This document shows positions 53,600 through 64,000 of a stretch of 64,000 nucleotides of DNA, piece by piece. How positions within the stretch are numbered: the first letter of the stretch is position 1; every line of letters begins with the position of its first letter. Origin of the DNA: Puccinia triticina (Eukaryota > Basidiomycota > Pucciniomycetes > Pucciniales > Pucciniaceae); NCBI RefSeq assembly GCF_026914185.1, contig NC_070559.1:3260001-3324000 (forward strand). The letters run 5' to 3'. The notes below the pieces were generated by a model. It did not search any database, was not told the origin of the DNA, and worked only from the letters and a program-made list of their open reading frames with translations. A program made the translations under genes and the position numbers.

Positions 53600-56500
53600 A
53601 CTGGTTTCTGTATCTTACTAGTTATAACCTTGTATCTTTACCTAAAACTCTCTCTTTTTTATCTTTGAGGATTTTATGCACTTTAAGTTGCTCCTTTGTA
53701 GGTGGTTCCTCTATTGGTATGGGCAGAGGTTTGGGGGCAGGTTCATTTTCTCTGTGAACATATCTTTTTATTAGGCTCACTGGAAACACGGGATTTTTCC
53801 TGCTGAATTCCTCTGTAAGGATTACCTCCACTGCATTTTTACCATGTAAGTTTTTGATTACAAATGGTCCTACAAAGGCGGGTTTGAGTTTTCTACAACC
53901 GCCCAAATTGTTAAAATTTACCGTTGAAAGAAGGACTTTCTCTCCTATACGGAATTCTGGTTCTTTGTGACTCTTGTCCCACCGCATCTTACTGTACTCA
54001 GCCGCTTCTTGGACGCATTTGGCAGCATGTTTATTTGCGGCTTCCAGCATCTGTTTAAAGTCTAAAGCTGTAGGATGTGCTAGTGGCAATTTGTCATTAA
54101 GAGTATCTTTTGGTAGTATGGGAATCCAACCACTTTCTAAGATATACAGCGCTTCTTTAGTAGTAGAGTGTTTACTACTATTGTAGGCCATTTCTAGGGC
54201 TGGTAGTAAATTAACCCATTCATGTGTATACCCGTCACTATTTTTAAATTCTAGCCCAAAGGCGCAAAACCTTTGTAGAAGATCTTCTAGTGTCTGGATC
54301 ATTCTTTCTGCTAGGCCATCTGTTTGTGGATGATACGCAGTTGAGAAGGCTAATTTGGTACCCAACATATCATGAAGATTTCTCCAGAATTCTGAAGTAA
54401 ATTTTGGATCTCTGTTGCTGATAATGATTTTTGGGATACCCACATCAGCCATGATTCTGTTCCAGAATAACATAGCTACTTCCATAGCTGTATCATCTTT
54501 GTGATGTGGTATAAACCCAGCTCTGATAGAAAATCTATCTACTACTACTAGGACGGAGTTATAAGAGAAAGCTCCTCCCGGTGGTAGTCCTGTCACAAAG
54601 TCCATGTTAATGATTTCCCACCTAGTCTTGGGTTCTGCTATTGTCTGCAATAATCCAAATCTTTTTCCAGTCTGTTTATTGGCTTTTTGGCATGTTTCAC
54701 AGGATTGAACATATGCTTTAGTTTGATTTTTCCAATCAACCCACCAGGCTGTCTGTTTAATCCGTTCCAAGGTTCTATCCTTGGAGAAGTGACCTGCGCC
54801 CGCATTGTCATGGCATTCATACAGCATATTCTTAATGTGATTTTCTTTACTCAGGACTATCACACTGGAATGTCTATGTCTAAAGTATATTATGCCATCT
54901 AACAGAGTAAACTGTCCTGCCTTGTATGGGGTTAATAGGTATTCTGGTAAGCTAGCAATCAATTCTGGAGCACTGTTTTCATTATCCAGGATATTGATCA
55001 ACTTGAGAAGTTCCAAATCTTCACTATAGCTGATTCTGACTTCTTCAAAGAATGCGTTGTCAATGTCACATACATGGATGCCTAAAATGGGGAATACATC
55101 CTCATCTTCTAGATCATAGGCAGGATTATCTGGGGTATTAGGCAAAGCCCACCTACTTAATCCATCGGCATTAGTATGCTTGGCGCCAGCCCTATGGATA
55201 ATGGTCATATGTCCTCTGTACTGTTGTATTGCAATCTGCCATCTGAGCATGTGACGGTTAGGCATTTTCATATTCATTAAAGTCCGTACTGCTATACAAT
55301 CTGTAACTACAATGATTTTACAACCTTCCAGGTAATAGTGTAGTTTCTCTCGGGCCCATACAAGACATAAACATTCCATTTGACTGGCTCCATATCTCAT
55401 TTCTGTTTTCCCGACTTGTCTAGAAATAAAAAGAACTGGTTTTTCCACTGGAATTCCATCAATTATGAATTCCTGATGTAAAGCCACTCCTATGCCTTCA
55501 AAGAAAGCATCTATGTACAGTATAAATGGCAAAGAGTGGTCCGGTTGCGCTAGTACGGGGGCTGCAGTAATTAGCCTTTTTAATTGTTCATATTGCTCTA
55601 CTCTCCCGTACGTCATCTCAAAGAAGATGTCTTTGCTACATAACTTGTATAGGCTTTTTGAGATGTTTGCAAATTTAGGTATATGCTGTCTGTAATAACT
55701 ACAGAATCCTAGAAATGACTGCATTTCTGTCATTGTCTGCAGCATGGGTTTAAGCAGAACTGTGGCTACTCCGTTCTGATCTATGGCTAGAGATAATCCA
55801 GAGACTATATGACCTAAAGCCTTGAGTTCTTGAAAACCAAAATTACATTTCTTGATTGACATTTTCAAGCCTGCTGTGATAGCTGTACGGAGGACTAGAC
55901 TTATTTTTTCTAAATGATCCTCCCAGTTAGTAGAATATATAATAATGTCATCTATGTATATCATCATCCAACTTTGTCTAATAAAGGATCCAAATATTGT
56001 GTCCATCATACGCTGGAAGTGCGAAGGAGCATTTTGATACCAAATGGCATTCTCAAATATTCATAAACTCCTAAGTGACAGATTATACGCATAAATTGTC
56101 TGCTTTCCTCTTTAATGGGTATTTGATGGAATTCTTTAAGTACGTCCATTGTGGTAATGTATTTAGCTTTCGCCAGATTATGCAGTGAATGATCTATCCT
56201 TGGGATAGGATAATTATCTGCCTTGGTGTAATTATTGAGGGTTCGGAAGTCTCCTACCATACGGGACTTTTTGTTATGCCATGCTATAATCACTGGCGTA
56301 GTTATTTCCACTTGTTCATTGTGGCCTACTTTTCTCAGGACTTTAAGCTCTAATAGTTCTTTGATGTGAATTTCTAGAGCTTCACGAGACTTAGGGCTCA
56401 AAGGATAAGCTGCTCTCCGTAACGCAGGAGGGTAAGGGGGTTGACACGTAAGTTCTATCTCAATATCGTGTCCTGAGATATTCCCTATGGGTTCTTCTTT

Positions 56501-58786
56501 TGTACAGAAAGCTTCTTCATGCTCAAAGCAGACTTTTAACACAGCTGATTGTTGCTCCGCGGTCAGGTTACTACTAATGGCAGCTTGAGACATATAATCT
56601 TGTCGGAATTTCCTCAATTCTTTGTCTTCATGGTCTTGTCTCGGAGAGTTCTGAAAGCTGATGTTACATATCTCAAACTTTTGTTTCCAATCACCACCTA
56701 TTGTGTAGTATCTGCTTTTAATTTGGATTACATCTATTCCATACAAGCAGAATGTATCATTTCCAATGATGAGGTACTCACACACAGCATCTTCTAGGAC
56801 TACAAATTCAACGTGTAGTCTCAAAGATCCTTTTGTGTGCGGGAAAATAAGAGGTAACTTAACTATCCCTATTGGTTTGAGGGCTGAGTTACAACTGCTA
56901 AATTTAGCTTTGGGCGTGGGGAGAAGGTTCTTCCTCCAGTCAGGGTAACAAGAGTCTAGTAAATTGGTACTAGTACAAGAACAAAATGATCCAATGTCTA
57001 AAAGAGCTCTAACTTCTTTCCCATCAAAGATAACTGTTGTATAGCTAGTTTTTCCCAGAGTATAACTCATGCCTTCCTCTGGCTTATTTGTCATCAGTTT
57101 TGCATCTGATACGTGACCGATTCCTAGCGAGGAGTTCCATTTCTGTGGCAAATTGGAATCTCCTTGGATTACAGTGATATGCAAGGGATCACCCAGATCA
57201 GCTTGTATCACATTGCATTTGGCATTAATTTCAGGTTCATCCAAGCAATCTCCGATTTCAGGTTCCATACTGACAATGTCGAATTGGGAGCCAGTATTGG
57301 ATAAATCGTCTTCTTCCGACTCCACTTCAATATTGTTGATTCGTTTACGGGGTTTAGGGCAATCAGGTCTCTTATGGTCTTTCTCTCCGCAATTATAGCA
57401 CTCAATACCAGCTGTTTTCCTGGGAGGCAGTTCTGTATTCTTTTTGTCTGTGGCCATGTTCTCTTTAGGAGCTAGATTACGCCTTTCTTTGTACGTTTTG
57501 GGTCTCCTGTCTAATTTCTTGGCCACAATAATTATTTCTATTGTGGCTACTAATTCAGACAAGTCAACGTCGGCATCTTTCAACCTGCACATTACATCAT
57601 GTTCTAAGTGATTAGGGCACTTTTTCAAGATTTTCTTAGTGACAAATTTCTGAGCTGGTTGATTATAGATACAATCAATCCTTTTCTTCTGACTCAGACA
57701 CCATTTGTACGGATCATCTTTAGTAGGGTCAAAGAAATCATTCTCATATGCGGCTAGCATTTTATCCTCCCAGACATCTGTACCAAACTGTTTGTGGATC
57801 AATTTTTTCCATGCTTCCCAGCTTACTTTTCCGACAGATTTCTTTTTTCTGACGAACCAGTCTAAAGCTACGCCTTCAAACAGCCTTGGAAATCTGGAGG
57901 TTACTACTTCATCAGTAGCTTTGTAACATTCAAGGAGATGATCTACATAATTCATGAAGTAGATATGATCATATTCTCCTTCTCCGGAAAATTTAGGCCA
58001 TTCTTTCATTGGCGGCATTAGCTTGCATTTGGTTACTTCATCCAAACTATTCAAAAAAGAGGTGGTCTGTCTAGGTTGTTCTTGGTATGGTTGAGAATCA
58101 CTAGCAGCATTTTGCTTGGGCGGAGCACTTGGTTCCTCTTCTTTGGGAGGTAAAGATCTCTCTTGGTGTTGAAACACTCTACTTCTGGTATTTAGCAGAG
58201 GATTGTTGAAGATGACTTCCTCCGTCTGAGAAGTTTCAGGGTCACGAATCAGGTGCGGGGGATTTTGTATTCCTGCTACATTTTGTTTAAGAGTTTTTTT
58301 CTCCTGTTTCAGAGAGCTGATTTGCTCCGCAATAGAGATATTGATTTTATTCATAATCTCTTTCATGTTATCCTCTTGATGACTTACTAAATCTATCAAG
58401 ATTTGTAACTGGGCAAATTGGTGGTCTCCACGCTCTCTGTTTTCTTTGATAACCTCAGTTTTTATAGTATTCAACAATTGACTTTTAAAGTCCTCCATAC
58501 CAATATCAATATCAGTAAATTTATCTTGCAGACTCTGATTGATCTCAGCCTGATTTTCTAGGTTTGTTGTTACCTTACTGAGGTGATTCTTAACTTCTCC
58601 AATATCCTGGCGAAACTCAGGAATTTTAACAAAGTATTCTTGAGACATTTGTATTGCTCTGCCAGCAGCAGACTCAAGGGTGTTAATGATAGAAGTATGA
58701 CATTCCACAATTTTTGGAGTTTGTAAATTTATATTGGTTACTAGAATTACTATGTAAAGTAGACAAGTTTCCATACAAATTATCAA
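53600..58786 (-). pseudogene. gypsy-2 Gag-Pol polyprotein, multiply disabled
   Basis: From 58786 downwards: coiled-coil N-terminus; Gag (WPKFSGEGEYDHIYFMNYVD); CCHC knuckle CYNCGEKDHKRPDC (about 57390); protease with LLDIGSFC, Thr/Ser of D-T/S-G replaced by Ile (codon 56993-56995); RT up to [11 protein letters not shown]. At 56032-56035 the A run (minus strand) is one base short compared with gypsy-1, which shifts the frame; the second ORF resumes at MMDTIFGSF with YIDDIIIYS. RNase [17 protein letters not shown]; integrase with the HHCC site, NMDFV, then ISNRDPKF in which the second catalytic Asp is Asn (54414-54416), and LAERM. A TAA at 53622-53624 precedes YRNQ, where gypsy-1 inserted. The element cannot work without a helper. 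Confidence 0.93.
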
Positions 58787-58810
58787 ACATGTGAAAAATA
58801 AAATCTCTAT

Positions 58811-59365
58811 CTACATCTGGTTGTAGGCTTGTTCCAAGGTGTTCTCTGCCTTCATGACTTGAGCCCATCTGCCGCGGTCTTTGCGGAGATTGTTGGATTG
58901 ATTGGTGGGAGGATTCTTTTGTTTTTTCAAATTCTTCGCTGGAGGGTTGATTTGCTTCATCACCGTCCAGGGATTCCACCTGTCGACCAAGGATTCTAGC
59001 TCTGGTCTAGTTAGATATCTCTGAGCCGCTTTTTGAGTCTCTTGCGCTTCGCGCAGTGCGGCTAGGAGCTCCTCTTTTGGAACCCCGCGCGCTTGGAGGG
59101 CTACGCAATTTTTCCAGTTCACCCGGTGAGCGTACACCAGATCCTTGATTAGTTGGATCTGTTCCTCCTCCAGCTCTTCTGGATTCTTTTTTGGAGCTCG
59201 GGCTTTCGAAGTGCTCGGAGCGGGGGTCTTCTTCTTGAACCAAAGAGGGATGGTACCTCCGCTTCGGTCGTATCCTCCGCCAATTGGTCCTCCGAGGATG
59301 GGGCTTGCTCGTTTTGGAGTAGGGAGAGGACCTTCGAGGTCGGGTCTGGAAGATCTAGTAGACAT
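58811..59365 (-). CDS. gypsy-2 accessory ORF (184 codons)
   Basis: ATG 59365 (MSTRSSRPDLEGPLPTPKRA). Pro/Lys-rich start, then a helical region (EEEQIQLIKDLVYAHRVNWK, LLAALREAQETQKAAQRYLT) and a basic tail. It resembles the ORF pair of gypsy-1 at 45994-44781, so both elements share an extra protein before gag-pol. No known domain; an RNA-binding or assembly role would fit the basic composition. Confidence 0.5.
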   Translation of the reverse strand: MSTRSSRPDLEGPLPTPKRASPILGGPIGGGYDRSGGTIPLWFKKKTPAPSTSKARAPKKNPEELEEEQIQLIKDLVYAHRVNWKNCVALQARGVPKEELLAALREAQETQKAAQRYLTRPELESLVDRWNPWTVMKQINPPAKNLKKQKNPPTNQSNNLRKDRGRWAQVMKAENTLEQAYNQM

Positions 59366-59410
59366 GTTTGATAAGTCTATTGTAGGTTTTTGATAAAGGA
59401 AAAAGGTTGA

Positions 59411-59771
59411 CTAACCGCCGGTTTCTGGTTCAGAGTCGCTTATGTCAATGTCCGCGAGGTTCTTGGCGGGAGCTAATTCTATCTCAGCTGTGAAATAAAG
59501 AGAGATTAGTCAGTAATGAGGTTTAAGCGAGCAATTTTGCAGAAAAAAGAGTTACTAACGGGTATCTCTTGGTTGGCGGATAGTACCGGCAACGTAGTTC
59601 GGTTTTGGAGCCGGCACTAGTTTTACCAGAGAGCGGTCGTTAGTGTTATAAAGGGTGGGGATAAAGAAAGGAAGAAAGACGTACTGGTCGGTTTCTTCAA
59701 TGGCACGTCTACCTTGGATTTTGGCGTGGTAGAGGTCGACAAGGTCCTCTCGAACTGCGTCTTTTGAACCA
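59411..59771 (-). CDS. gypsy-2 leader gene, last two exons
   Basis: Exon 59771-59560 reads GSKDAVREDLVDLYHAKIQG, EETDQYVFLPFFIPTLYNTN, LVPAPKPNYVAGTIRQPRDT. An intron (59559-59488, GTTAGT...TACTGAC...TTTCACAG, 72 nt) joins it in phase 1 to PEIELAPAKNLADIDISDSE and PETGG, followed by a stop at 59411-59413. Upstream, a second intron (59838-59772, GTAAGT...CCTACAG, 67 nt) leads to an exon-like segment. A spliced gene between LTR and gag is unusual. The product is not recognised; the C-terminus is acidic. The gene stops 45 bases before the ATG of the 184-codon ORF. Confidence 0.5.
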
Positions 59772-59838
59772 CTGTAGGTAAGAGGAATCAATGTTTATTT
59801 TTTGCTTGTCACCGATAAGGTAGAAAAGAGTGACTTAC

Positions 59839-60094
59839 TCTCTCTTTCTCGGCGAGCCTGGGCTTTTCAGGCGTAGTGTGCGCGCAAGAAAAGTTGGAAT
59901 CGAATTCGACCTTTGAGACTTTCTTTTTGTTCTCGCTCGATGCGGTCGGTAGCGATCTTGAGCTGCTTGGCGTAGGAAAGCTTCTCCCAGGCGGTAGGGA
60001 CGTAATTCCTATCTCGTTCTTCTTTCTGTTCCTTAAGATAGCAAAGATATTATTGAATCAGTCCGGCGTTTCTCTGTAGCTCCACTGAAAAAAA
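59839..60094 (-). pseudogene. gypsy-2 leader gene, upstream exon(s), decayed
   Basis: After acceptor-like TTTTTTTCAG (60095) and another, CTATCTTAAG (about 60032), the minus strand reads EQKEERDRNYVPTAWEKLSY then AKQLKIATDRIEREQKESLK and GRIRFQLFLRAHYA. A TGA then interrupts, and KAQARRERE continues to the donor at 59838. The joint to the next exon is out of phase by one in this frame, so an indel is likely. Highly charged helical composition; no domain known. Confidence 0.35.
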
Positions 60095-60621
60095 TGAAGA
60101 AAAAGAATTTTTATCAGAAAAGGTTTTTGCGATTTCTCTGCGGTATAAAGGTTGGTACAGAAGGATTTAAGGACTTCTGGAGATACGCGCTAAAAACGCG
60201 GTTTATGTTGCGCTATGGAGCGAGTTGAAGTGACGCGAGAGAGCGCGGGGTTGAGTTTTGCTAAGGAGCGCAGGAGGTACGCTACAGAGAGCAGGTATAG
60301 AGCGCGTAAATGCGCGGAGTGGGTTGCGCTAAGTAGAGGCTTTTGGTTCGCGCTAGGTAGCGTTGGTGGCGCGCTGTGAAGAGCGGGTAGTGCGCTATGG
60401 AGAGCGGGTAGGAAGCTGCGCTAAACTTAATATGTTTAAGTTTAACGGGAATATGTATCCTGCCGCGCTCGGAGCGCAGGGATTTAATTGGGTAGTTAGG
60501 TTAGCTTAAATAAGCTTAAGGTAGGGTTTGTTTGGTGTATTTTGTTGGATAAACGAAAAAAACTATGTAGATTATGGGGTTATGGGTTAAAAATGGGTTT
60601 ATTCCCGGCCAGACCCCCAAT
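60095..60621 (-). other. gypsy-2 untranslated leader with GCGC-rich repeats and putative primer site
   Basis: 60180-60480 is filled with degenerate AGCGCG/CGCGCT units. Directly inside the LTR (minus strand from 60621) lies AT-TGGGGGTCTGGCCGG, the presumed primer binding site shared in form with gypsy-1. No ORF. Confidence 0.45.
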
Positions 60622-61710
60622 TGTCAGGCGCGGTGATGCCAAGAGTAATATTACTCTTCTAGCTACGCCGGCGACAGAGCACAGAGCGGTAGCGCGCGCA
60701 GCAAAAGCGCGGTACAAGTGCGAATTAGCTAAAAAAGCTTATTTCTAATGAACCCAAAAAAGGGGTTAACGGAGGGGCCAGGGGCGCCTGGGGTGGTTTA
60801 GTGCCCTCCGCAGTTCTTACAGGGCCTGCGCACGAGATGCGCAGGGGTTTTTGTGGCCTGTGACGTCTGGGGCCCTTAAAAAGGGGGTGATTGCGCGATG
60901 ACTCGCTCCCAGGAGATATAAAGGGATAGAAATCCCGGTAGAAAGGAAAAAAAAAAAAAAACGCAGACTCACTTGTAAAAAGAAGTCTGCAACAAAAAAC
61001 ACGATTGATCCGAAAAAACCGAAGTCAAGGCGATGTCAGGCTGGCGAACTGGTTGATGAGACGAGTGGCGAGACTGGCGAGGCGTCGAACTGGTTATAAT
61101 AGGTATCTGAGGGGCCTTCCTTTGCCCGAAGGCCCTCCTTTATATATTCGGGCTACAACCAGTAGGGTTGTAGCTGTTATTGCAAATACTTCCTCAGTTT
61201 CTCGGCCGGAGGAAGTAGTTATTCTGACAAGGATGTCAGGATTGAAGGGGGATTCTACTAGTCCCTTCGCTCCCGTTCATCTTTATTTGTTATTCGATCC
61301 TTTTGCTATTCCTCGGCTCAAGGAATAGCGTGGTATGAGTTCCTTCATCGGCCAGGGGAGGAGGAGTAGTATAATTCTTTCTCTCCTCCCCGACCGAAGT
61401 CCTTCTAATTCTCAAGGAGACTACTCTTGGTTTAGTAGTCTCCTGAGAGTGTCTGTCGACCCGTTCTCTTGGCTTGAGAACGGGTTTTGAACTACTGTTC
61501 TTTCTCCTGCCAATTCTTCGGCCTGAGCTTATTATCCTGTCTAAGGGATCTTTTTCTTTGTGTGCGCGGCGCTCCGCGCCGCAGCTAGGTCTTTTTACAA
61601 TAAAGAAGTCTATTTTGTATGCGGCGCTCTGCGCCGCTATTATTACGTACATTTTTGTAATGTTACAATAGTTAGCCGGGCTCTAACTTATTATAGTAGC
61701 CCGGCTGACA
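60622..61710 (-). repeat. gypsy-2 5' LTR
   Basis: 1089 bp copy of 37081-38143, TGTCAG...CTGACA, followed by TATAG. Carries an extra 18-bp CCTTCCTTTGCCCGAAGG-like segment (near 61118) and a longer A run (60947-60960) than the 3' copy. Confidence 0.9.
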
Positions 61711-64000
61711 TATAGTGGCAGAAACACCAAGAAATTACCAAATTAGTGATATTTGGCAACTGATCACATTGTGGCTGCTAAATTTGCGGGTTTTGTGGTC
61801 ACTCAAGGTACAAAATGAACCTTTGAGGGCATGTTATTATTTTGGTACCAATATCATAGAAGAAGTCCCACTCTGGGCTGAGATACAGTGGCAGAAACAC
61901 CAAGAAACTATCAAATTAGTGATATTTGGCAACTGATCACTTTGTGGCTGCTACATTTGGGGGTTTTGTGTTCATTCAAGGTACACAGTGGATTTTTTAA
62001 GGGCATATGATCATTTTGGAACCAATATTGTGGAAGAACCCCCATGCTGCGCTGAGATATAGTGGCAGAAACACCAAGAAACTACCAAATTAGTGATATT
62101 TGGCAACTGATCACATTGTGGCTGCTACATTTGGGCGTTTTGTGGTCATTCAAGGTACACAATGAGTCTTTGAGGGCATTTGATTATTTTGGTACCAATA
62201 TCATGGAAGAACTCCCACGCTGCACTGAGATATAGTGGTAGAAACACCAAGAAACTACCAAATCAGTGATATTTGGCAATCAATGATGTTGTAGTTGCTA
62301 CATTTGGGGGTCTCATGGTCATTTGAGGTACACAATGAATCTATGAGGGGTTTTGATTATTTTGGTACCAATATTATGGAAGAATTCCCACCCTGCGCTG
62401 ACATATAGTGGCAGAAACACCAAGAAACTACCAAATTAGTGACATTTGGCAACTGATCACATTGTGGCTGCTACATTTGGGGTTTTCATGGTCATTCAAG
62501 GTAGACAGTGAATCTTTGAGGGCATTGGATCATTTTGGTACCAATATCATGGAAGAACTCCCATGCTGCGCTGAGATATAGTGGCAGAGACACCAAGAAA
62601 CTACCAAATTAGTGACATTTGGCAACTGATCAGATTGTGGCTGCTAGATTTGGGGGTTTTGTGGCCATTCAAGGCACACAATGAGTTTTTGAGGGTATGT
62701 GATTATTTTGGTATCAATATCATAGAAGAACTTCCATTCTGGGCTGAGATATAGTGGCAGAAACACCAAGAAACTACCAAATTAGTGACATTTGGGAACT
62801 GATCAGATTGTGGCTGCTACATTTGGGGGTTTTGTGGACATTCAAGGTATAAAATGAATCTTTGAGGGCATTTGATAATTTTGGTACCAATATCATGGAA
62901 GGACTCCCATGCTGCGCTGAGATATAGTGGCAGGAACGCCAAGAAACTACCAAATTAGTGATTTTTGGCAACTGATCAGATTGTGGCTGCTAGATTTGGG
63001 GGTTTTGTGGCCATTCAAGTTACCCAACTAATCTTTGAGGGAATTTGATCATTTCTGTCCCAATATCATGGAAGGACCCCCACGCTGCGCTGAGATATAG
63101 TGGCAGAAACACCAAGAAACTACCAAATTAGTGATATTTGGCAACTGATCACATTGTGGCTGCCACATTTGGGGGTTTTGTGGCCATTCAAGGTACACAA
63201 TGAACCTTTGATGGTATGTGACCATTTTGGTACCAATATCATGGAAGAACTCTCACCTTGCGCTGAGATATAGTGGCAGAAACACCAAGAAACTACCAAA
63301 TTAGTGACATTTGGCAACTGATCACATTGTGGCTGCTGCATTTGGGGTTTTCATGGTCATTCAAGGTACATAATGACTCTTTGAGGGCATTTTATTATTT
63401 TGGTACCAATATCATGGAAGAACTCCCACGCTGCGCTGAGATATGGTGGCAGAAACACCAAGAAACTACCAAATTAGTGACATTTGCCAACCAATCAGAT
63501 TGTGGCTGCTACATTTGGGTGTTTTGTGTCCATTCAAGGTACACAACAAAGCTTTGAGGGCATTTGATCATTTTGGTACAAATATCATGGAAGAACTCCC
63601 ATGCTGCGCTGAGATATAGTGGCAGGAACGCCAAGAAACTACCAAATTAGTGAAATTTGGCAACTGATCACATTGTGGCTACTACATTTGAGGGTTTTGT
63701 GGTCGTTAAAGGTACACAATGAATGTTTCAGGGCATCCCATCATTTTGGTACCAATATCATCACTGCCAGCATATTTGGCTGGCATCAAGTCATCCCAGT
63801 TTAACTGGGATGCACTCAACCAATTTAGAATGGGTTGATCTCATCAAATGAAATATAAAACCAAGGGGGGTCCCTTGGATTTATATTTCATCAGTTGAGA
63901 TCAACCAAGTTTAAATTGGTTGAGTTCATCCCAGTTTAACTGGGATAACCTTAACCCAGCCAATTATGCTGGCAGTGCATGGAAGAACTCCCACGCAGCG
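61711..64000 (+). repeat. 173-bp tandem satellite array
   Basis: The GTGGCAG-type landmark recurs at 61715, 61888, 62062, 62235, 62408, 62581, 62754, 62927, 63100, 63273, 63446 and 63619, spacing 173 (once 174). The unit includes AAACACCAAGAAACTACCAA, TTGTGGCTGCTACATTTGGG, TTTTGGTACCAATATCATGG and CTGCGCTGAGATATAG. Units are diverged by substitutions but hold their length. 173 is not a multiple of 3 and frames through the array are not conserved, so it is not coding. The array continues beyond the window, is interrupted by a 216-bp element (63762-63977) and includes the unit left of gypsy-2. Confidence 0.95.
63762..63977. mobile_element. 216-bp CAC...GTG element, copy 3: near-complete hairpin
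   Basis: Ends CACTGCCAGCATATTTGG / CCAATTATGCTGGCAGTG (one mismatch in 22 bp), flanked by CAT on both sides (63759-63761 and 63978-63980), with the undisturbed satellite showing a single CAT. The arms pair almost throughout their 105 bp: ATCCCAGTTTAACTGGGAT twice, CAACCAA...TTGGTTG, GAAATATAAAACCAAGGG against CCCTTGGATTTATATTTC. CACTA-like MITE; transcripts would form a long dsRNA stem. Confidence 0.85.

Larger units (their letters stand above)
37081..61710 (-). mobile_element. gypsy-2: Ty3/gypsy LTR retrotransposon, dead, hosting nested elements
   Basis: LTRs of 1063 bp (37081-38143) and 1089 bp (60622-61710), both TGTCAG...CTGACA, flanked by the 5-bp duplication TATAG. Coding direction is minus, so the right LTR is the 5' one. 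Without the nested gypsy-1 (and its 5-bp duplication) the element is about 9.3 kb. It inserted into the satellite array. LTRs differ by an 18-bp indel (61118 region), a longer A run in the right copy and scattered substitutions, so it is the oldest layer of the nest. Confidence 0.9.

Noticed and set aside
61711..63761. CRISPR array or coding repeats
   Set aside because: The units are directly tandem with no spacer/repeat distinction, 173 bp long, and frames are not conserved (173 is not divisible by 3).

Overview
The window looks like a repeat-dense chromosome segment from a filamentous fungus, most likely a rust (Pucciniales, Basidiomycota). The reasons are short introns (about 45-95 nt) with GTAAGT/GTTAGT donors, Ty3/gypsy and Ty1/copia elements that dominate the sequence, and a GCM-like zinc-finger transposase family that I associate with rust genomes. 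The species cannot be named from sequence alone. I found no intact single-copy host gene, no rRNA or tRNA gene and no CRISPR array. Nearly everything is mobile DNA or broken host genes.

Left part (1-11.2 kb): two head-to-tail decayed copia elements on the minus strand (copia-1 194-4652, copia-2 5174-9169). They are followed by a plus-strand gypsy remnant (gag piece plus LTR, 9175-11166) that cuts copia-2 off at its start codon. Middle-left (11.2-18.2 kb): foldback elements, a dead hAT transposase (13149-14420), poly-G tracts and the first of three 216-bp CAC...GTG elements. At 18258-22258 a 4.0-kb LTR element encodes only a Gag (TR-GAG type). It sits inside a broken mitochondrial-carrier gene, and a long complement of mature tRNA-Tyr follows its 5' LTR.

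Middle (22.3-37 kb): largely unassigned DNA; a YTH-domain gene with a stop codon; a spliced gene fragment I cannot name; a Sly1-like fragment cut by a second 216-bp element; a 1.4-kb foldback with a 9-bp target duplication; and a multi-exon transposase gene (31716-36470) carrying several in-frame stops and a hAT-like MITE.

Right part (36.9-64 kb): a 173-bp tandem satellite into which retroelements have inserted in three successive layers. gypsy-2 (37081-61710, TSD TATAG) is in the satellite. gypsy-1 (38273-53594, TSD TGCTG) is in the chromodomain-like 3' end of gypsy-2 pol. copia-6 (47300-53015, TSD TAATC) is in the 5' LTR of gypsy-1. LTR divergence agrees with this order: copia-6 LTRs look identical over 710 bp, gypsy-1 LTRs differ at about five sites over 917 bp, and gypsy-2 LTRs differ by indels and substitutions. 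A third 216-bp element interrupts the satellite at 63762-63977.

Two themes run through the window. First, many stop codons in the old elements are TGA at positions where Arg is expected, nearly always after a T, as expected from C-to-T change at TpCpG. Second, two unrelated LTR elements appear to use tRNA-Tyr as primer in different ways: copia-6 through the anticodon arm, like a half-tRNA primer, and the TR-GAG element through the tRNA 3' end.
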